Shown: piece after piece, positions 9,186 to 17,892 of the stretch
How positions within the stretch are numbered: position 1 is the stretch's first letter
Layout: every line of letters begins with the position of its first letter
From: Butyrivibrio fibrisolvens
GTDB taxonomy: Bacteria; Bacillota; Clostridia; Lachnospirales; Lachnospiraceae
NCBI RefSeq assembly: GCF_023206215.1
Contig: NZ_CP065800.1
Location: forward strand, 2,294,001 to 2,358,000
Reading direction: 5' to 3'
DNA: 64,000 nt
Translations under genes and position numbers: made by a program
Notes under the pieces: generated by a model
What the model saw: only the letters and a program-made list of their open reading frames with translations
Told to the model about the DNA's origin: nothing
The model's database searches: none

Positions 9186-9860
9186 ATGCAAGGTAGACAT
9201 GAAATCAAACACAGTATCAGCTTGACTGATTACTACGTCCTAAGGCAAAGACTCAGAGCCGTTTTAAAACAGGACAAACATGTAGGGCCTACGGGCTGCT
9301 ATATGATAAGGAGTCTGTACTTTGACTCATATGATGACAGAGCTTTGAAAGAGAAGCTCGATGGCGTTAGAGACAGAGATAAATATCGTATCCGTTTCTA
9401 CAATAACAATACATCAGTCATTCATCTTGAGAAAAAAAGCAAACGCGTAGATATCGGATTTAAGCAATCGGCATCACTTACTTCCAATGAATGCCAAAGG
9501 ATTGTCAATAACGATTTTGAATGGATGAAAGATCATGATCATCCGCTTGTAAGAGAACTATATCGCGGTATGAAAAATGACGGATTAAGACCCAAGACAA
9601 TAGTTGATTATACAAGAGATCCATTCACATATCCGGCAGGTAACGTTCGGGTGACACTTGATCATCATATTAGGAGCGGCCTTCGCTGTACGGATTTTCT
9701 AAATCCGGATTGTGTGACAATCCCTGTTGCACCTGATGTGATAATACTGGAAGTAAAATGGGACAATTTTCTTCCTGACATAGTAAGGCAGATAGTTCAG
9801 GTTGAAGATACAAGAGCTACAGCATTTTCAAAATATGCTATATGCAGGATTTTTGAATAA
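9186..9860 (+). CDS. VTC domain protein (polyphosphate polymerase-like)
   Basis: A 224-residue VTC-domain (CYTH-like tunnel fold) protein; in yeast this fold makes polyphosphate from ATP. Basic and acidic residues expected in the tunnel are visible: RHEIKH at the start, RSLYFDS, KYRIRFY, HLEKK, DYTRDPF and ILEVKWD. AAGGAGAG precedes the ATG. It leads a three-gene set with DUF4956 and a surface beta-helix protein, a grouping known from Clostridia, often with CotH. Whether bacterial members make polyphosphate here is not shown. Confidence 0.88.
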   Translation: MQGRHEIKHSISLTDYYVLRQRLRAVLKQDKHVGPTGCYMIRSLYFDSYDDRALKEKLDGVRDRDKYRIRFYNNNTSVIHLEKKSKRVDIGFKQSASLTSNECQRIVNNDFEWMKDHDHPLVRELYRGMKNDGLRPKTIVDYTRDPFTYPAGNVRVTLDHHIRSGLRCTDFLNPDCVTIPVAPDVIILEVKWDNFLPDIVRQIVQVEDTRATAFSKYAICRIFE

Positions 9861-9940
9861 TGCAGCTTGAAAGTCTGAAAGTATATTTTTTGTAGTGTGT
9901 AATAACATCGAATAATTCATGAATCAAAGGAGATAGTAAA

Positions 9941-10609
9941 ATGACATTCAGTGATATCTTTAAATCAAGCTTTTTGGAAAATGTAACATCGGTTAGTATC
10001 TTGGACATGGTAATTGCCCTGGTTCTGGCATTTGGAATTGGCGTATTTATCTTTTTTATCTACAAAAAGACATTCCAGGGAGTTATGTACTCTCCAAGCT
10101 TTGGCGTAACTCTTATAGCACTTACAATGATCTCGACACTTGTAATTCTGGCAGTAACATCTAATGTAGTTCTTTCACTAGGTATGGTCGGTGCGTTATC
10201 TATCGTTCGTTTCAGGACTGCGATCAAGGATCCGCTTGATATAGCATTTTTGTTCTGGTCTATAGCAGTAGGTATCGTACTTGCAGCAGGAATGATCCCG
10301 CTTGCAGTATTCGGAAGTCTTATCATCGGTCTTATCCTTGTACTTTTTGTAAATCGTAAGACTTATGTAAAACCTTATATCATAGTGGTTACTCTTGATG
10401 ATGCTATCGCCGAAAAAAATGTTATGGAATATATCAAGTCTAATGCAGATAAGCTTATCTTAAAGGGTAAGACAGCTCGTAAAGGCAATATCGAACTTAC
10501 ATATGAGGTAAGGCTCAATTCTGAGGATACAGCTTTTGTAACAGCTCTTAGCGATAAGCCTCATGTAGAAAGCGCAGTACTTGTAAGCTATAACGGCGAG
10601 TATCAGTAA
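9941..10609 (+). CDS. DUF4956 membrane protein
   Basis: 222 residues with an N-terminal half of about four membrane helices (MVIALVLAFGIGVFIFFIY; LIALTMISTLVILAVTSNVV; FLFWSIAVGIVLAAGMIPLAV) and a soluble C-terminal domain with an alpha/beta look. DUF4956 proteins almost always accompany VTC-domain proteins, as here 80 nt upstream. The pair is likely a membrane complex, with DUF4956 perhaps the channel or anchor (inference). The conserved SLGMVGALSIVRFRTAIKDP motif is present. Confidence 0.88.
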   Translation: MTFSDIFKSSFLENVTSVSILDMVIALVLAFGIGVFIFFIYKKTFQGVMYSPSFGVTLIALTMISTLVILAVTSNVVLSLGMVGALSIVRFRTAIKDPLDIAFLFWSIAVGIVLAAGMIPLAVFGSLIIGLILVLFVNRKTYVKPYIIVVTLDDAIAEKNVMEYIKSNADKLILKGKTARKGNIELTYEVRLNSEDTAFVTALSDKPHVESAVLVSYNGEYQ

Positions 10610-10620
10610 TAAAAAATCAA

Positions 10621-10678
10621 AATATAGCGGCAATAGAGTTGTTATATCCGATTTAGAGATGCCTCTATTGCCGATATT
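10621..10678. other. Intergenic inverted repeat in VTC operon
   Basis: CGGCAATAGAG (10628) and CTCTATTGCCG (10663) form an 11-bp stem, extended by AATAT/ATATT. No T run follows, so it may be an RNA-stability or processing hairpin between operon genes rather than a terminator. Confidence 0.5.
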
Positions 10679-10725
10679 AATTGAAACATAAGTTTAGAAT
10701 CAAAACAGATAGGAGCTGGAAAATT

Positions 10726-13329
10726 ATGTCTTTTAGTAAACATACAAATTTGATTTGTATCATAATTACTATCCTGACTGTTCTTCTGACTGCCTTATTT
10801 ATGAATGCCGAGAGACTGGGCGTAAGTGTAGTTACTTCTGATGTGTCGGCAGATGAAGAGGGTATTTTTTCAGATAGAGATCTTGATCCGTCCTATACGG
10901 AAGCGACAGCTGTATATATAGATCTTAGTGATATTGATGGATATACAAGTGGCGGTGCATATGAGCTTGATGGAGATCTGTATATAGTTACAGCTGGTAC
11001 CTATGTACTTAGCGGAGAACTTGAGAATCAGCAGGTGATCGTAAATGCATCAGATGCCAAGGTTCAGATCGTTCTTGACGGCGCTACTATAACCAATGAG
11101 TCTCTTCCTGGAATATACGTAGCGGCAGCTGACAAGGTATTCATAACACTTGAAGAAGGATCAGATAATGTAGTGTCATCGTATGATCTTAGCTCAGAAG
11201 CTGCAATAGCAGCGGACGTTGATGCGGCGATATTCGCTTCTTGTGATCTTACAATAAATGGATCAGGTTCTCTTACTGTAGCAGCAGAAGGCGGACATGG
11301 TATAAAGAGTAAGGATGATCTGGTAATAACAGGAGGATCGATCACTGTTACAGCAGATGACAATGCACTTCTTGGCAAAGACTCGGTTCGTATATGTGAT
11401 GGTACCTTCAATCTGACATCGGGTAATGATGGCATTAAAGCCAATAACACTTCGGATGAAGACAAGGGATATGTGACTATAACAGGCGGCGATTTCACGA
11501 TAGTAGCTGATCATGACGGAATATCTGCAGTTACGGATGTTAATATATCTGGTGGAAGCTTCGATATCACAACAGGTGGTGGATATGAAAATGGGGCTTC
11601 GCATACTGATGAGATGGCTATGGGCGGCATGAGAGGCCAGATGCAAGGTATGGGCAGTACAGATGGGCAGATGCCGGATGCCGGAAGTTGGTCATCTGAT
11701 GAAGATACTGAAGATGCAGATAGTGAAGTAACAGAAGACGAGATGCCACAGGAAGGCGGAGAAACACCTGATATGAGCGGTGAGATGCCGCAGGCAGGCG
11801 GAGAAGCGCCTGATATGAGCGGTGAGATGCCGCAGGCAGGCGGAGAAGCACCTGATATGAGCGGTGAAATGCCGCAGGCAGGTAGTGATACACTTGATAT
11901 GAGTGGTGAAGATGCCGCAGGAGAAGGCGATGGATCATCTGGCGCAGATGCGGCGATTGAACCAGGTACCTCGGAAGTGGCAGATACAGCAGGTACAGAT
12001 ACAAATTCAGCAGATATAGAAACAGCGGATACAGAAACAACAGATTCAGATACTACAGGTGATGATACAACAGAAGAATCAGATAGCTATAAAGGTATCA
12101 AAGCCGGTAATAGCATCACTATATCCGGTGGAACCTTTAATATTAACAGTAGTGATGATGCAATCCACAGTGATGGAGATGTTCTTATATCCGATGGTGA
12201 TATTACTATATCCACCGGTGATGATGGCATACATGCAGAGAATCAGGTAGATATTGAAAACGGTACTATAGTAATAGAGACAAGCTATGAAGGCATAGAA
12301 GGTTATTATATCTATATCTACGACGGTGATGTAAGTGTAACAGCTACTGATGATGGTATGAACGCCGGAGGCGGCTCTGATACATCGACTATGATGATGG
12401 GCGGCGCAGGCATGGGCGGCATGGGTGGCCGTGGCATGAACGCAGGTTCCGGTGCTCAGATGGCTCCTAATACAGATGGAACAACTATGCAGAACGGGTC
12501 TCAGAACACAGATGTTACAACAGATCAGAATGTATCGCAGGATGCAGATACTTCAACAGAACAGGATGCAGATGGTGCAACTGACCAGAATGCATCACAG
12601 GGTGCAGATGCTACAACTGACCAGAATGCATCACAGGGTACAGATGCTGCAACTGATCAGAATATGCCAGAAGGTGCAATGCCTAGTGGAAATACTGAAG
12701 AAGCAGCTAGTAGCAGTGACTCTGATACTGATAATACTACAACAACTACTACACAGATCCAGTGTCTGGCGATCTATGGTGGCAATATATATGTCAATGC
12801 AGCAGGCGATGGTCTTGATTCCAACGGAGACCTTATCATCTATGGCGGCAACGTGATCGTAGACGGACCTGAGAATGGCGGCAATGCAGCACTTGATTCC
12901 GGAACTGAGAGCGGCGGCGAACTGATCGTCAATGGCGGAACAGTTATAGCTCTTGGAAGTACTGGAATGATAGAAGCATTCTCAGATAACTCTGAGCAGA
13001 ATTCATTTATAGTTACTATCGAAAGCGGCTATGAATCAGGAGATACTATAACGATAACAGATGCAGAAGGCGCTGTGATCTACGAATACACAGCTGCAAA
13101 GAGCGGTAATGCAGTGATATTCAGTAGTGAACAGCTTACCATTGGAGAGACCTATACTGTTACGGTTAATGAAGAAACACAAGAGATAACACTTGACTCA
13201 GTATGCTCTGGGGATGCATCTTCTACAGGATCATCCATGGGTGCTCCCATGGGAGGTGGAATGGGCTCTCGAAACGGCGGACAGATGGGAACTCAGCAAA
13301 GCTCCGGTGAATCTCAAAGCGATAATTAA
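10726..13329 (+). CDS. Secreted beta-helix carbohydrate-binding protein (Cthe_2159/DUF4353 family)
   Basis: An 867-residue exported protein. The ATG at 10726 (AGGAG upstream) gives a clean signal/anchor helix; the alternative TTG at 10681 would add a hydrophilic tail. Repeating short turns with TISGG, GSLTV and HSDGDV-like steps mark a right-handed parallel beta-helix, a fold known in a pectin-binding Clostridium protein. It is interrupted by two low-complexity inserts: one with three near-identical 17-residue repeats (GEMPQAGGEAPDMS type), one rich in Thr/Asp/Gln with ATTDQNASQG units. The tail is Gly/Met/Ser-rich. Third gene of the VTC operon. Confidence 0.82.
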   Translation: MSFSKHTNLICIIITILTVLLTALFMNAERLGVSVVTSDVSADEEGIFSDRDLDPSYTEATAVYIDLSDIDGYTSGGAYELDGDLYIVTAGTYVLSGELENQQVIVNASDAKVQIVLDGATITNESLPGIYVAAADKVFITLEEGSDNVVSSYDLSSEAAIAADVDAAIFASCDLTINGSGSLTVAAEGGHGIKSKDDLVITGGSITVTADDNALLGKDSVRICDGTFNLTSGNDGIKANNTSDEDKGYVTITGGDFTIVADHDGISAVTDVNISGGSFDITTGGGYENGASHTDEMAMGGMRGQMQGMGSTDGQMPDAGSWSSDEDTEDADSEVTEDEMPQEGGETPDMSGEMPQAGGEAPDMSGEMPQAGGEAPDMSGEMPQAGSDTLDMSGEDAAGEGDGSSGADAAIEPGTSEVADTAGTDTNSADIETADTETTDSDTTGDDTTEESDSYKGIKAGNSITISGGTFNINSSDDAIHSDGDVLISDGDITISTGDDGIHAENQVDIENGTIVIETSYEGIEGYYIYIYDGDVSVTATDDGMNAGGGSDTSTMMMGGAGMGGMGGRGMNAGSGAQMAPNTDGTTMQNGSQNTDVTTDQNVSQDADTSTEQDADGATDQNASQGADATTDQNASQGTDAATDQNMPEGAMPSGNTEEAASSSDSDTDNTTTTTTQIQCLAIYGGNIYVNAAGDGLDSNGDLIIYGGNVIVDGPENGGNAALDSGTESGGELIVNGGTVIALGSTGMIEAFSDNSEQNSFIVTIESGYESGDTITITDAEGAVIYEYTAAKSGNAVIFSSEQLTIGETYTVTVNEETQEITLDSVCSGDASSTGSSMGAPMGGGMGSRNGGQMGTQQSSGESQSDN

Positions 13330-13368
13330 GGCTTTTTATAAATGACTTTCGCAAAATAAGTAAAGGCA

Positions 13369-13411
13369 AAAGAGCTGTATTTTGTAAAAACCAGAATACA
13401 GCTCTTTTTAT
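13369..13411 (+). terminator. Rho-independent terminator of the VTC operon
   Basis: AAAAGAGCTGTATT pairs with AATACAGCTCTTTTT across an 11-14 nt loop. Confidence 0.88.
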
Positions 13412-13435
13412 AGCCTTGGAAGTATCATGGTAGCC

Positions 13436-13464
13436 TTGACAGAGAGCCTTTACAGGGGTAAACT
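13436..13464 (+). promoter_or_regulatory. Probable rny promoter
   Basis: TTGACA at 13436, 17-nt spacer, TAAACT at 13459. A second candidate ends in TACAAT just before 13540. The ribosome site AAGGAGG overlaps the small palindrome AGGAG-GTG-CTCCT, which could hide it. Confidence 0.55.
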
Positions 13465-13558
13465 AAAAGTGTTGTAAAATTGTATAAACAAATGCTGATT
13501 TTGGGCATGATATACAAAATATTGTACAATGAAAACTGAATAAGGAGGTGCTCCTGTA

Positions 13559-15112
13559 ATGAGTATTACTATGGCTGTAATTATAGCAGTAGTAGTAGCT
13601 GCACTTTCTGTCATCATTACCGTTAATGTTAACAATGCCCGTCATAAGAAAAATGATGCGGCCAAGATCGGCAGTGCTGAAGAAAGAGCAAGAAAGATCA
13701 TTGACGATGCCCTCAAATCTGCAGAAGATACGAAACGTGAAAAACTCCTTGAGGTAAAGGAAGAGTCTCTGAAGACTAAGAATGACCTGGAAAAAGAAGT
13801 TCGTGACCGCAGAGCCGAAATTCAGCGCTCTGAGAGACGTATACAGCAGAAAGAGGAAAATGTCGAGAAGAGATCTGAGGCGATTGAAAGAAGAGAGCAG
13901 AGCCTGAGTGCCCGTGAGGAAAATCTTAACAAGAAGACCGCGGAGATTCAGAAGCTTGATGAGGAGAGACGTAAGGAACTTGAGAAGATCTCAGGACTTA
14001 CAGCTGATCAGGCTAAAGAGTACTTGCTCAAGATCGTTGAAGATGATGTCAAGCATGAATCGGCAGTCATGATCAAGAACATCGAAGCCGAGGCTAAGGA
14101 AGAAGCTGATAAGAGGGCTAAGGAGATTGTGATAGGAGCTATCCAAAGATGCGCTGCAGATCATGTCTCTGAATCTACTATTTCAGTTGTTCAGCTTCCT
14201 AGTGACGAGATGAAAGGACGTATTATCGGACGTGAGGGTCGTAACATACGTACACTCGAGACAATGACAGGTGTAGATCTTATCATAGATGATACACCGG
14301 AAGCTGTAGTTATATCCGGCTTTGATCCGATCCGTCGTGAAGTTGCGAGAGTTGCTCTTGAGAAGCTCATCGTAGACGGTCGTATCCACCCTGCAAGAAT
14401 TGAGGAGATGGTTGAGAAGGCTAAGAAGGAAGTTGCCACTCAGATCAAAGAAGAAGGTGAAGCAGCATCTATGGAAGCTGGAGTTCACGGACTTCATCCT
14501 GAGATCATCAAGCTTCTCGGAAGACTCAAATTCCGTACAAGTTATGGCCAGAATGTTCTTAAACACTCGATTGAAGTATCTCAGCTTTGCGGACTGATGG
14601 CAGGCGAGCTTGGTCTTGACATCCGTATCGCTAAGAGAGCCGGACTTCTTCATGATATCGGTAAAGCCGTTGACCATGAGATGGAAGGTTCACATGTACA
14701 GCTGGGTGCAGATATCTGTCGCAAGTACAAGGAGTCAGCTCTGATCACCAATGCTGTAGAGGCACATCATGGTGATGTTGAACCTCAGTCTCTGATCGCA
14801 GTTCTGGTACAGGCAGCAGATGCTATATCAGCAGCTCGTCCAGGTGCAAGAAGAGAGACGCTGGAGACATATACAACAAGACTTAAACAGCTTGAAGATA
14901 TCACTAACAGCTTCAAGGGCGTTGAAAGCTCTTATGCTATTCAGGCCGGACGTGAAGTTCGTGTTATGGTTGTTCCGGATCAGGTTACAGATGCCGATAT
15001 GGTTATTCTGGCACATGATATATCTCAGAAGATTGAAGCTGAGATGGAATATCCCGGACAGATCAAAGTTAATGTCATCCGCGAGAGCAGAGCAACAGAT
15101 TTCGCAAAATAA
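13559..15112 (+). CDS. rny: Ribonuclease Y
   Basis: Membrane-anchored endoribonuclease that starts mRNA decay in Firmicutes; 517 residues, the usual length. Order of parts: one N-terminal membrane helix, a long charged coiled coil (about 30-200), the KH RNA-binding domain ([12 protein letters not shown]) and the HD phosphohydrolase domain ([10 protein letters not shown], about residue 364), then a conserved C-terminal domain. Placement near recA is common in Clostridia. Confidence 0.97.
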   Translation: MSITMAVIIAVVVAALSVIITVNVNNARHKKNDAAKIGSAEERARKIIDDALKSAEDTKREKLLEVKEESLKTKNDLEKEVRDRRAEIQRSERRIQQKEENVEKRSEAIERREQSLSAREENLNKKTAEIQKLDEERRKELEKISGLTADQAKEYLLKIVEDDVKHESAVMIKNIEAEAKEEADKRAKEIVIGAIQRCAADHVSESTISVVQLPSDEMKGRIIGREGRNIRTLETMTGVDLIIDDTPEAVVISGFDPIRREVARVALEKLIVDGRIHPARIEEMVEKAKKEVATQIKEEGEAASMEAGVHGLHPEIIKLLGRLKFRTSYGQNVLKHSIEVSQLCGLMAGELGLDIRIAKRAGLLHDIGKAVDHEMEGSHVQLGADICRKYKESALITNAVEAHHGDVEPQSLIAVLVQAADAISAARPGARRETLETYTTRLKQLEDITNSFKGVESSYAIQAGREVRVMVVPDQVTDADMVILAHDISQKIEAEMEYPGQIKVNVIRESRATDFAK

Positions 15113-15153
15113 TACTTGCGAAGTTGCATTAAAACCAAATATTGAAAACTATA

Positions 15154-15185
15154 AAAGAGTCGAAGTTACTTCGGCTCTTTTTGAA
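15154..15185 (+). terminator. Rho-independent terminator after rny
   Basis: AAAGAGTCGAAG / CTTCGGCTCTTT with loop TTA and five T's. Confidence 0.85.
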
Positions 15186-15392
15186 TTAATCAATAAAAAG
15201 GATACTTTATGAGCTTGATAAAATGGTTGGAAGAATGGTATAAATTTTGTTTTTTCTTTTATTTTTATTGCACTGTGTTTATAAATGTTTTACAATTAGA
15301 AAACTGCTATGCTCTTGTGAAGTTCGTTAGTATATGCTAACATATTTTTGTTGATTAATTCACTTATTTTAAAAGACAGGAGGCTTTACCCT

Positions 15393-15761
15393 ATGCACGA
15401 ATCAGGTGAAGATTATCTTGAAACCATTTATATTCTCAGGAAGAGAAATGGTAGTGTGCGTTCTGTAGATGTTGCCAATGAGCTTAACTTTTCCAGACCC
15501 AGTGTATCCAGAGCTGTCGGTATTTTGAAAGAAGATGGATATATTACTGTGGAAGAGGATGGCGAGCTTGTACTTACGAAGCTTGGACTTGAAAAGGCCA
15601 AGAGCGTATATGACAGACATACCAATCTTACAAAGTTTCTGATGCTTACAGCCGGAGTTGATGAGCAGACGGCAGAGACAGATGCTTGCAGGATTGAACA
15701 TATTATTAGTGTCAGCACTTTTGCCGGCATTAAGAAGTACCTTAAGGAGAATAGTAAATAA
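15393..15761 (+). CDS. DtxR/MntR-type metal-dependent regulator
   Basis: 122 residues; the ATG at 15393 follows ACAGGAGG, and an upstream in-frame ATG lacks a site. The N-terminal winged helix is typical (MHESGEDYLETIYILRKRNG, then SRPSVSRAVGILKEDGYI). The C-terminal dimerisation helix keeps the metal-site pattern E-x-x-A-C-R-I-E-H (ETDACRIEHIIS). It has no SH3-like domain and is somewhat shorter than MntR. Mn or Fe cannot be told apart. The neighbouring rny and methyltransferase are unlikely targets. Confidence 0.85.
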   Translation: MHESGEDYLETIYILRKRNGSVRSVDVANELNFSRPSVSRAVGILKEDGYITVEEDGELVLTKLGLEKAKSVYDRHTNLTKFLMLTAGVDEQTAETDACRIEHIISVSTFAGIKKYLKENSK

Positions 15762-15793
15762 GCGCAATAACGGCTTATTGCGGAAGGAAATAA

Positions 15794-17683
15794 ATGCTCC
15801 CAAGTAAGTTCACAAACAGAATGAAATTTATGCTTGGCCAGGAATGCGATGCGTTTCTGGTCTCTTTTGAGTGTGTAAGAAGTAAGGCTCTTCGCATTAA
15901 CCCTTGTAAACTTCAGGGTGGAAGAGAGGATGCGTATTCAAAGCTTCCCTTTGAGACCAAAAAGATTTTGTGGGAAGAGAATGGCTTTGTATATAAGGAT
16001 GAAGATGAACCCGGCAAACATCCACTTCATATGGCGGGACTTTATTATATACAGGAACCAAGTGCAATGTCGCCTGTAGCTTATCTTGATCCCAAGCCTG
16101 GCCAGAGGGTATTGGATCTGTGCGCTGCACCAGGTGGTAAGAGTACCCAGATAGCAGGCAGGATGCAGGGAAGAGGTATCCTTGTTTCTAATGAGATCAA
16201 TGCAGGCAGAGCCAAGATCCTATCTGAGAATATCGAAAGAATGGGCATAGGCAATGCCATGGTCCTTAATGAGACTCCTCAGAATCTTTCAGCCAGATTT
16301 GAAGGCTGGTTTGACAGGATCCTCATCGATGCACCATGTTCAGGCGAGGGTATGTTCAGGAAAAACGAGGATGCAGTAACTAATTGGTCTCCTGAGAATG
16401 TAAGACTCTGCGCTGACAGGCAGGATGAGATTCTGGATAATGCAGCATCCATGCTGGCTCCATCAGGAAGGCTGGTATATTCTACCTGTACATTTGCTCC
16501 GGATGAAGATGAGGGTACTATATACAGATTCCTGCTGCGTCACCCTGAATTTAGAGTTGTAGAGGTTCCATTATACGAAGGAATGGATCATGGCAATCCG
16601 TCATGGGCGCTTATTGACACTAGTGATGAAAGCACCTGGACTGTGCCGGACCTTCAATATAATGCCGCTTCCACACAGGATGATCAAGATTATGGTCTTG
16701 AAGGATGCCTTGATGAAGTTAAAACTAATAAAGAAAAGCTGAATAAAGAAGTTGCAGACCAGCTTGCAAACTGTATAAGGCTCTGGCCGCATCATCTTAA
16801 GGGTGAAGGACACTTCCTTGCGGTGCTTGAAAGGGTTAATGAAAATTCAGATGTTGACGTTAAAATAAATAGTGCCAAGGAAGCTGGTGAGCTGCATGGT
16901 AATGATATGGGCCAGGAGGCTGACGAGTCTGTTAATGATATAAGTCAGGAAAATGGTGAGCAGTCTGTTAGTGATATAGACCAGAAAGCTCCTACAATAA
17001 CCTACTGTCCCGGCGGTTTCCAAAGAGGAATAAGGATAGAGCAAAGAAATCCTCTTGATAGTTCCTGCTTGGGAGAAGACATAGACGATTTCGATAGTAA
17101 AGGTGCTAATGCTTCTGGCGGCGCAGAAAAGATAGACTCAGATTCTGCTGATAAGAAGTCCAAGAAGAAACTAAAAGCCAAAGACAGAAGACTTATGGAT
17201 AAAAATGCCGGAAGAGCGCAAAATAAGGCTCTTAAAGGCGGCAGCGATCTTGAACTTGCCAAGAAGCTTTGGGAAGAATTCGCTGGGGAAGTACTTAGCG
17301 AATCCGGCATGGACAGACTTTACGGAACTCTTTTTACTTTCGGAGAGAATGTATATCTGGCGCCTTTCCTTATGCCGTCGACCGACAGACTTAAAGTCAT
17401 GCGCCCCGGGCTTCATCTTGGAACTATGAAGAAGGGCAGATTTGAACCATCGCATTCACTGGCTCTTTTCCTAAGAAAAGAGGATGTGAAAAATAGCCAT
17501 GACTATCCAAGTGACAGTAAGGAGATAAAGGACTTCACGTCTGGACTATCTCTTACGGCTTCTCTTGACAATGGATGGTATCTTATCCTGACAGATGGAT
17601 GCAGCCTTGGCTGGGCCAAGAGTGATGGAAGAAGACTTAAAAATCACTATCCTAAGGGGCTTAGGATCAATTATGCAGATTGA
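15794..17683 (+). CDS. RsmF/RsmB-type rRNA (cytosine-C5) methyltransferase with large insert
   Basis: SAM-dependent 16S rRNA m5C methyltransferase of the NOL1/NOP2/Sun family. Visible: SAM motif DLCAAPGGKSTQ (about residue 108), the DAPCSGEGMFRK catalytic loop (about 178) and the second catalytic Cys in YSTCTF (about 229). The C-terminal RsmF-type RNA-binding domain reads TLFTFGENVYLAPF ... GRRLKNHYPKG. At 629 residues it is well over the usual 450-480: an acidic, Lys/Asp/Asn-rich insert fills roughly residues 350-480 between the two parts. A perfect 8-bp hairpin (CGCAATAA/TTATTGCG) sits just before its ribosome site. Confidence 0.9.
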   Translation: MLPSKFTNRMKFMLGQECDAFLVSFECVRSKALRINPCKLQGGREDAYSKLPFETKKILWEENGFVYKDEDEPGKHPLHMAGLYYIQEPSAMSPVAYLDPKPGQRVLDLCAAPGGKSTQIAGRMQGRGILVSNEINAGRAKILSENIERMGIGNAMVLNETPQNLSARFEGWFDRILIDAPCSGEGMFRKNEDAVTNWSPENVRLCADRQDEILDNAASMLAPSGRLVYSTCTFAPDEDEGTIYRFLLRHPEFRVVEVPLYEGMDHGNPSWALIDTSDESTWTVPDLQYNAASTQDDQDYGLEGCLDEVKTNKEKLNKEVADQLANCIRLWPHHLKGEGHFLAVLERVNENSDVDVKINSAKEAGELHGNDMGQEADESVNDISQENGEQSVSDIDQKAPTITYCPGGFQRGIRIEQRNPLDSSCLGEDIDDFDSKGANASGGAEKIDSDSADKKSKKKLKAKDRRLMDKNAGRAQNKALKGGSDLELAKKLWEEFAGEVLSESGMDRLYGTLFTFGENVYLAPFLMPSTDRLKVMRPGLHLGTMKKGRFEPSHSLALFLRKEDVKNSHDYPSDSKEIKDFTSGLSLTASLDNGWYLILTDGCSLGWAKSDGRRLKNHYPKGLRINYAD

Positions 17684-17758
17684 TGCACTGCTTTGATAGC
17701 GATATCTATTCAAGAATATAGGTGTTTTAATCTGGATGTTTTATGTGCTATTGTTGAA

Positions 17759-17789
17759 GTTGTATAAAAACTAATAATTTTTATACGAC
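17759..17789. other. Intergenic inverted repeat upstream of the pyrophosphatase
   Basis: GTTGTATAAAAA / TTTTTATACGAC, 12 bp with one wobble and a 7-nt loop. It lies before a TATAAT box near 17820 that probably serves the next gene; could be an operator or a weak terminator of the upstream gene. Confidence 0.4.
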
Positions 17790-17892
17790 TATTTCTAGTC
17801 TGTACTATTAAGCGTTATGATATAATATTTTTGGAAAATTGACGAAAAGAATTGAATGTATTTGTGCAGATTTAAATTTATGAGGTTATTAT

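Noticed and set aside
11618..12040. Long minus-strand frames inside the beta-helix gene
   Set aside because: They are shadows of the repetitive Thr/Asp/Ser-rich coding strand, with no ribosome sites.
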